From Sphaerolaimus hirsutus (lineage: Eukaryota > Nematoda > Chromadorea > Monhysterida > Sphaerolaimidae): 64,000 nt of DNA. Shown here piece by piece: positions 60,401 through 64,000 of the stretch. The first letter of the stretch is position 1, and each line of letters starts with the position of its first letter. The position numbers and the translations under genes were made by a program. Below the pieces are notes generated by a model. That model ran no database searches, was not told where the DNA came from, and worked only from the letters and a program-made list of their open reading frames with translations. The stretch covers positions 9,141,147-9,205,146 of the forward strand of contig OZ038457.1 of NCBI GenBank assembly GCA_964036195.1, given 5' to 3'.

Positions 60401-60502
60401 CAAAGTTCAACACACCTGCACCAGTAGAAACAAAGCGGCAGCCACGAGCAGCAAGGCAACACGGCGCGACCATGGCAACCGCCTGTGCGTAAATGCTGGC
60501 AT
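48465..60502 (-). CDS. POMGNT1-like glycosyltransferase with two ILEI/FAM3 domains (21 exons)
   Basis: Golgi-type II membrane protein related to POMGNT1 (GlcNAc transfer to O-mannose; GNT-I/GT13 fold). Exons: 60502-60416, 59456-59357, 58269-58132, 57836-57737, 57672-57569, 57158-57077, 56619-56387, 56054-55962, 55036-54830, 53676-53592, 53158-53081, 52922-52807, 52740-52639, 52260-about 52076, 51916-51755, 51446-51320, 50884-50777, 50485-50317, 49707-49513, 49282-49151, 48555-48465; about 897 codons (human POMGNT1 660). The start is chosen by ATG before HRRLPWSRR and the signal-anchor VALLLVAAALFLLV. ILEI domain 1 aa 110-281 (VVNGYNVVVLNAKTSKV, YFDTSD). ILEI domain 2 aa 290-474 (GRGLNVAVLNATN, FDTYAEG, YFVGQKGISGFSPFE). 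GNT-I domain aa 525-897: VPLVVVAG, FPEA/FIVLEEELLL, VSAWNENG, YRVEG, IVPDLSR, GVQLASVDRL. LEEEL replaces EED and VWDGW replaces the usual WDxDxW. The exon 14/15 joint misses by one base. Confidence 0.88.
48600..49110. repeat. Family G fragment in POMGNT1 last intron
   Basis: GAGTAC, ACGTATTT and CATGAGTAAA words with a CTCACTTTTAC stretch match the interior of family G; the ends are eroded. Confidence 0.5.
51917..52075. mobile_element. Palindromic TGTAAAATG element filling a POMGNT1 intron
   Basis: The arms ACCCTGTAAAATGCCCTGTAAAATG...GGCAAACGT and their inverse meet at a symmetric centre (AACGTACGTT, near 51995). The element spans the whole gap between exon 14 and exon 15. On the minus strand its ends supply a GT (CCCT|GTTAAA) and an AG (TTTTACAG|G). 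Related words occur at 2640, 23164, 26505 and 29511. Confidence 0.8.
54425..54712. repeat. Family A fragment in POMGNT1 intron
   Basis: GGGGTTGGGGCGGGGTAACCCC, CAGCTATCTATCTATG, CCTATCCGGACCGATTTTT and GGAGGAGCGATTTGCTATC in family A order, ending GGAGGGTCAAAATTCAAGATG. Borders eroded. Confidence 0.65.
55760..55954. mobile_element. Hairpin MITE (TACTCGGCGGACATCACAC) beside a POMGNT1 splice donor
   Basis: Ends TACTCGGCGGACAACACAC / GTGTGATGTCCGCCGAGCA with TA on each side (55758-55759, 55955-55956) and arms continuing through CCTACCATAAT. Its edge is 7 bases inside the intron after exon 8. Single-arm relatives occur near 28994, 43091 and 51504. Confidence 0.8.
56715..57020. repeat. Family A fragment in POMGNT1 intron 6
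   Basis: Contains TTTTCACTCAAAATCGC, CACCTTCAAAATCACTAGTTCATG, CCTATATATTAAACCCCCGCG and GGAGCGATTAGCTATCTATCC. Flanked by CATGTAAACCCGGTGCGCATGTAGACC and GGGTAAACATGCACAG, suggesting insertion in an inverted-repeat element like 39722-40262. Confidence 0.55.
58299..58768. mobile_element. Family A hAT-like MITE in POMGNT1 intron 2
   Basis: CGGTGGTCTTC (degenerate CAGGGGT) ... TACCCCTG with perfect 8-bp duplication AGTGTACG (58291-58298, 58769-58776). Its left border is 30 bp from the exon-3 acceptor. Confidence 0.85.
59624..59800. repeat. Family C fragment in POMGNT1 intron 1
   Basis: AACGTATCTAGGATTTTTGAGCGGGGG, TGTTTGTTTACAGAGCCC and the C-run match the left half of family C; no right end is seen. 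Confidence 0.6.
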
Positions 60503-63500
60503 GGCCAAGTGTTGATGCAGAGAGATGGTCATAAATACAATACAGAATCGTTCTGGCTACTTGTGATCCGTTTGAACTTGTAAATTTGGCACTTTTGAGT
60601 TGAGTTAATACGTTAAAATGACTAAAAATGACGTTAAAACGAGTCTAAAATGACAAAACCATGACTTGAATCCTGGGCAGTAACATCACATTAGCATTGA
60701 GAGTGTTGTTACGATGAAAGGGCGCCGCGCTAGAATATGCAGTTACCAAGGGGACAACGGCGCGACGCCCTTTTCTGCCCTCAAATGGCGCGAGCGCCAT
60801 GGCGCCACTCCATCATCTGTCAAAATGCGCCATTGGAACACTGGGCACGAGAGTACATAACAAGCGATTAAGGTTGTCAAGGCTTTGGCACAGTTCCAAC
60901 CACGCGCCACGGGTTGCACAGCGAACAACCAACTTGAAGAATCGCCCCATCGCGGCCAAACGGCGCCGCTATACACAATCAACTGGTGCGCATGACTAGC
61001 GCGTCGAAATTGACAGATTCAATCGCAGTAAACCGCAGCTCCATCCGCAAAACGGCACACCTTGCACTTTGTTTTATATTTTTGTTACGTCACATAAAAA
61101 TTGGATACAACCATTCGGTTTTGCGTCAGAGCCAGAGCGTGTCACTTGATTTAATCAGAGATAACCCCGTATGACAAATTGGCAGATGGCCAAAAATAAT
61201 TTCGAAGTAGTAATAAATAAATAGGTAAAAATTTAGGTATATAACCAGGTAAATAGACAAAACAATTAATTATGAAGGTAAAAATGGGCAAAATAAAGCC
61301 AATTTTAGCGATTTTGAACACTTTGAGCGCTTTAACACACGTTCGTAGAATACGCAACTCATAACTTGGACGTGCGCTAATTTTTCATAAGACCCGACCC
61401 GGTTTCATTTATGCCAACTTGGCCTACATTCAATTTACTAGTTGCGTATTGTACTTTGAGCGAATTTTCCACAGTTTTTGCTAAAATCGTTTAAATTTAC
61501 TCCATTTTGTTAATTTTAACCTACATAATCGCTATTTTCGTCTATATACCCATTTTAAGCTATTCCTGGCCCATTTTATAAATATTTATAGCGATTTTGA
61601 AACTTTTGACCGGCTCCCAAGTTCACATACAGGGTATCTCCGGAGGAGGGGCACACAAGAAAACTCTCACAGTAAGTCGTGGGTAAGTGCTTATTTACAG
61701 CTGTGATTTTTTGTTTCACAACGCACCGTTGCTTGACTGCAGTCAGTGTAAAGGCGCGCCAGGGCACCGCGGCGCCAGTGCCATGCTTTTTGTTTAACAG
61801 CGTTGTTAATGGATGTTAACAACACTGTCTGTGACCCAGTTATGGCGCACCACGCAGCACCAAACACACAGGACGGGGGCCAAGTTTATCACCCATTAGG
61901 TACTAGTTTATCATTGTTCTAGTTTATCATCAGTGGCATGCACTTTAAGCGTGACGTGTGTTCCACAACACAACATGCTGCACAACATTCATTAATCATT
62001 TAGGGTTATTTTGTAGGGACGCTGATTTGTACATGTTTCCTGCCTGATAGCATATCTACCTATCACCACGTATTTTGATTGAAGAGCATTTGTTTTACCT
62101 ATCCAAATACGACCCACCAAAGATTGTACTATCGTAACATTTACTGCGTGGTTGAATGAAGTGCATTAATTGAGCTGACCATCCTAGAAAAGGCAGTGTT
62201 GAGATATTCGATTTTGGTAACTCAACGGTATACCAGAAAACATTATTATGAACACAGCTGTAGGTTTTTTGAAGACACATGAAGGGCTGCAAGTTCTCGC
62301 TGGAGGCTTAGTGACTAGTATTATAGCTAGAATGCCTTTTCTCACGCACTTTATTTATGTCTTTTCTTGGATGGAAATTACTTAAAAATTGGAAACGCAT
62401 GAATTCAACAAACCCAAAATCGTTTTTGACACTTTTATAACCAATAACTAGTACTTAATCAAACGAGAAACCATCCACACACGGAAATGCGCTACCGTAT
62501 TACCTCGAAATACCCATTATGATTTGTGCGGTTTGTGATCCTGGCAGTGCAGAAAAAACGTTAAAAAGAACCACTGTGTTACGTTAGAACCTTTTTATAC
62601 CATGTACATACTTATGTGTATAGACTCTATTACACGGTGTTTATTGGTGTATTTTTCGACGTCTGCGTACGTTACAAGCTACAAATTTGTACCGGGATTT
62701 CAAAAAATTTCTGGCGAAATAATAAGCCCCCTCTCGTTTAACCCCCCCCCCCTCAAAATTCTCACTCTGAAACAATCACCCCCTGGGGGTATTTCGAGGA
62801 AATACGGTAATTATTTACCCTAAAAACAGAAATAGTTTTGTACGTTTTTCATATATGGCTTCAATTCTGCTTGCACTCAAGGATAGTCGATTACAGTCAG
62901 CGTGCGGACATGACCATTTTTATTTATTTAGTCGTTATTTCGTTATCATGTATCCAGAATAATAAAAAATATCCTGAATGCACGTTCTTCTTCTTGGATG
63001 GATGGATATATTTAGACATGTTATTCTGGATACCCTGGAATTCGGCCAAATGAATCGACCTGCCGCAATTTTCAAGTATTGACGAAAATAGTGATTGCAC
63101 TTGTCTAAAGGACTGACCCTTAAATTTTCTGTGCTTGTTAGGAAATTCATGCATTAATGCGTTCATTTATTTATGAACCGCGCCCGTATTCAGCTGATCT
63201 AAATTTCTTACACCCAAATATCCAAATGGGGGTTAACGGTAGCGACCCCGTATGTGAACTTGGCAGCCCGCCAAAATGTCGAAATCACTTTTTTAATGGG
63301 CAGAAAAGAGCTAATAATAGGTATATAAGCATGTATATAGACGGAAATAGTGATTATGAAAGTGAAAAATAACTAAATGAAGCAAATTTTAGTTTTTTTG
63401 GGGAAAAATTTCTTAAGTAAAATATGCAACCGGTAACTTGTTGATGTGCCAAGTTCACATACATGACCCGATCCGTAGGAATCGTGCCGAACTTTTTGGC

Positions 63501-63581
63501 CTCAAACACACAGTTCGCATTCGACAGGGTAAAGTACGAGCGACAGACGCCTGCATAATTCTGAGCGGCGCGTGCGCTGAC
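60503..63581. other. Divergent POMGNT1/IVD intergenic region
   Basis: 3.1 kb between two ATGs facing away from each other. Holds a GGCGCC fragment (about 60719-60825), the family D MITE at 62495, and otherwise AT-rich sequence without a supported exon. Both promoters should lie here, but no core element is convincing. Confidence 0.5.
62495..62807. mobile_element. TA-TSD MITE, family D
   Basis: CCGTATTACCTCGAAATACC ... GGTATTTCGAGGAAATACGG with TA on both sides. The interior TGTGTTACGTTAGAACC is shared with 13463 and 21139. Confidence 0.85.
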
Positions 63582-64000
63582 ATGGCTTGCGTGAGTGCCG
63601 CCTACCGACTGGCGTGCGGCCGCCTGCGCGGCTCCCTGCTGCGCGCGCAGCCCGCCGCCGCGGCGCTGGTGGGCCAGCTGAGACACGCGCACGTGCCTTA
63701 TCACGTGGACGATGATTTTTTCGGGCTCAGCGACGATCAGAAACACGTTGGTTTTTTGTTGTTGCATGTTTTAGTTCAGTATGAATGGAGCAGAATTAAT
63801 TGCCGAACTGTGCATTAAAATATCCATCAAAAACATCACCCCCCCCCCCCCCTCTTTAGGTGGGGAGGAATTAGTATTCTAAGAATCCTGCTCACGCGTT
63901 GTGGACTGAGACATAAGTAATTTTGGACGCATACTTTGCGGTCCACTAATAAATATATGTATTTTGTGCAATGCTTTCAGTTTCGCGAGGCGGTATTCCA
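63582..64000 (+). CDS. IVD: Isovaleryl-CoA dehydrogenase-like gene, 5' end (runs off window)
   Basis: Mitochondrial FAD enzyme of leucine breakdown, isovaleryl-CoA to 3-methylcrotonyl-CoA. Exon 1 is 63582-63746 (55 codons, phase 0, donor CAC|GTTGGT). Exon 2 begins at 63981 after TTTCAG and continues past the edge. The N-terminus MACVSAAYRLACGRLRGSLL is Arg-rich without acidic residues, a typical mitochondrial presequence. The joined segment YHVDDDFFGLSDDQ / KHFREAVF aligns with the start of mature IVD (PVDDAINGLSEEQRQLRQ), which supports IVD over other acyl-CoA dehydrogenases, although fewer than 65 residues are visible. It is the only plus-strand gene recognised here. A 15-base C-run follows at about 63839 in intron 1. 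Confidence 0.75.

Noticed and set aside
63354-63767. 137-codon minus-strand frame opposite IVD
   Set aside because: Antisense shadow of IVD exon 1; no splice support on that strand.

Overview
This window comes from an animal nuclear genome, most likely a marine or other non-vertebrate metazoan. It holds large multi-exon genes with short GC-rich exons in AT-rich introns, GT-AG splice sites, and a dense load of small nested DNA transposons. All gene models below were built by hand. Exons were joined only where splice sites, reading phase and similarity to the named family agreed. No species can be named from the sequence.

Layout. (1) 1-600: exon-like minus-strand pieces of an unidentified gene. 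(2) 8586-744, minus: a complete 16-exon CHERP-like gene (SURP + CID + RS region, 700 codons), apparently without the G-patch found in vertebrate CHERP. (3) 8.6-33.1 kb: a 24.5-kb island without a confident gene, built almost wholly of nested non-autonomous DNA transposons; many insertion boundaries can be read directly from target-site duplications (TSDs). (4) 45352-33132, minus: a complete 23-exon DHTKD1-like gene (mitochondrial 2-oxoadipate dehydrogenase E1, about 958 codons). (5) 60502-48465, minus: a 21-exon POMGNT1-like type II membrane glycosyltransferase with two tandem FAM3/ILEI-type stem domains and a GNT-I-type domain with altered active-site motifs. (6) 63582-64000, plus: the first exons of an isovaleryl-CoA dehydrogenase-like gene (IVD), running off the window and divergent from POMGNT1.

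Two neighbours, DHTKD1 (lysine/tryptophan breakdown) and IVD (leucine breakdown), are mitochondrial amino-acid catabolism enzymes, but they are separated by POMGNT1 and lie on opposite strands, so no joint regulation is implied.

The most distinctive part of the window is the repeat layer. At least six families have 8-bp TSDs (hAT-like), one or two have TA TSDs, and one has 3-bp AAT/ATT TSDs. They insert into each other up to three or four levels deep, sit next to splice sites and a start codon, and in one case a palindromic element fills a whole intron.
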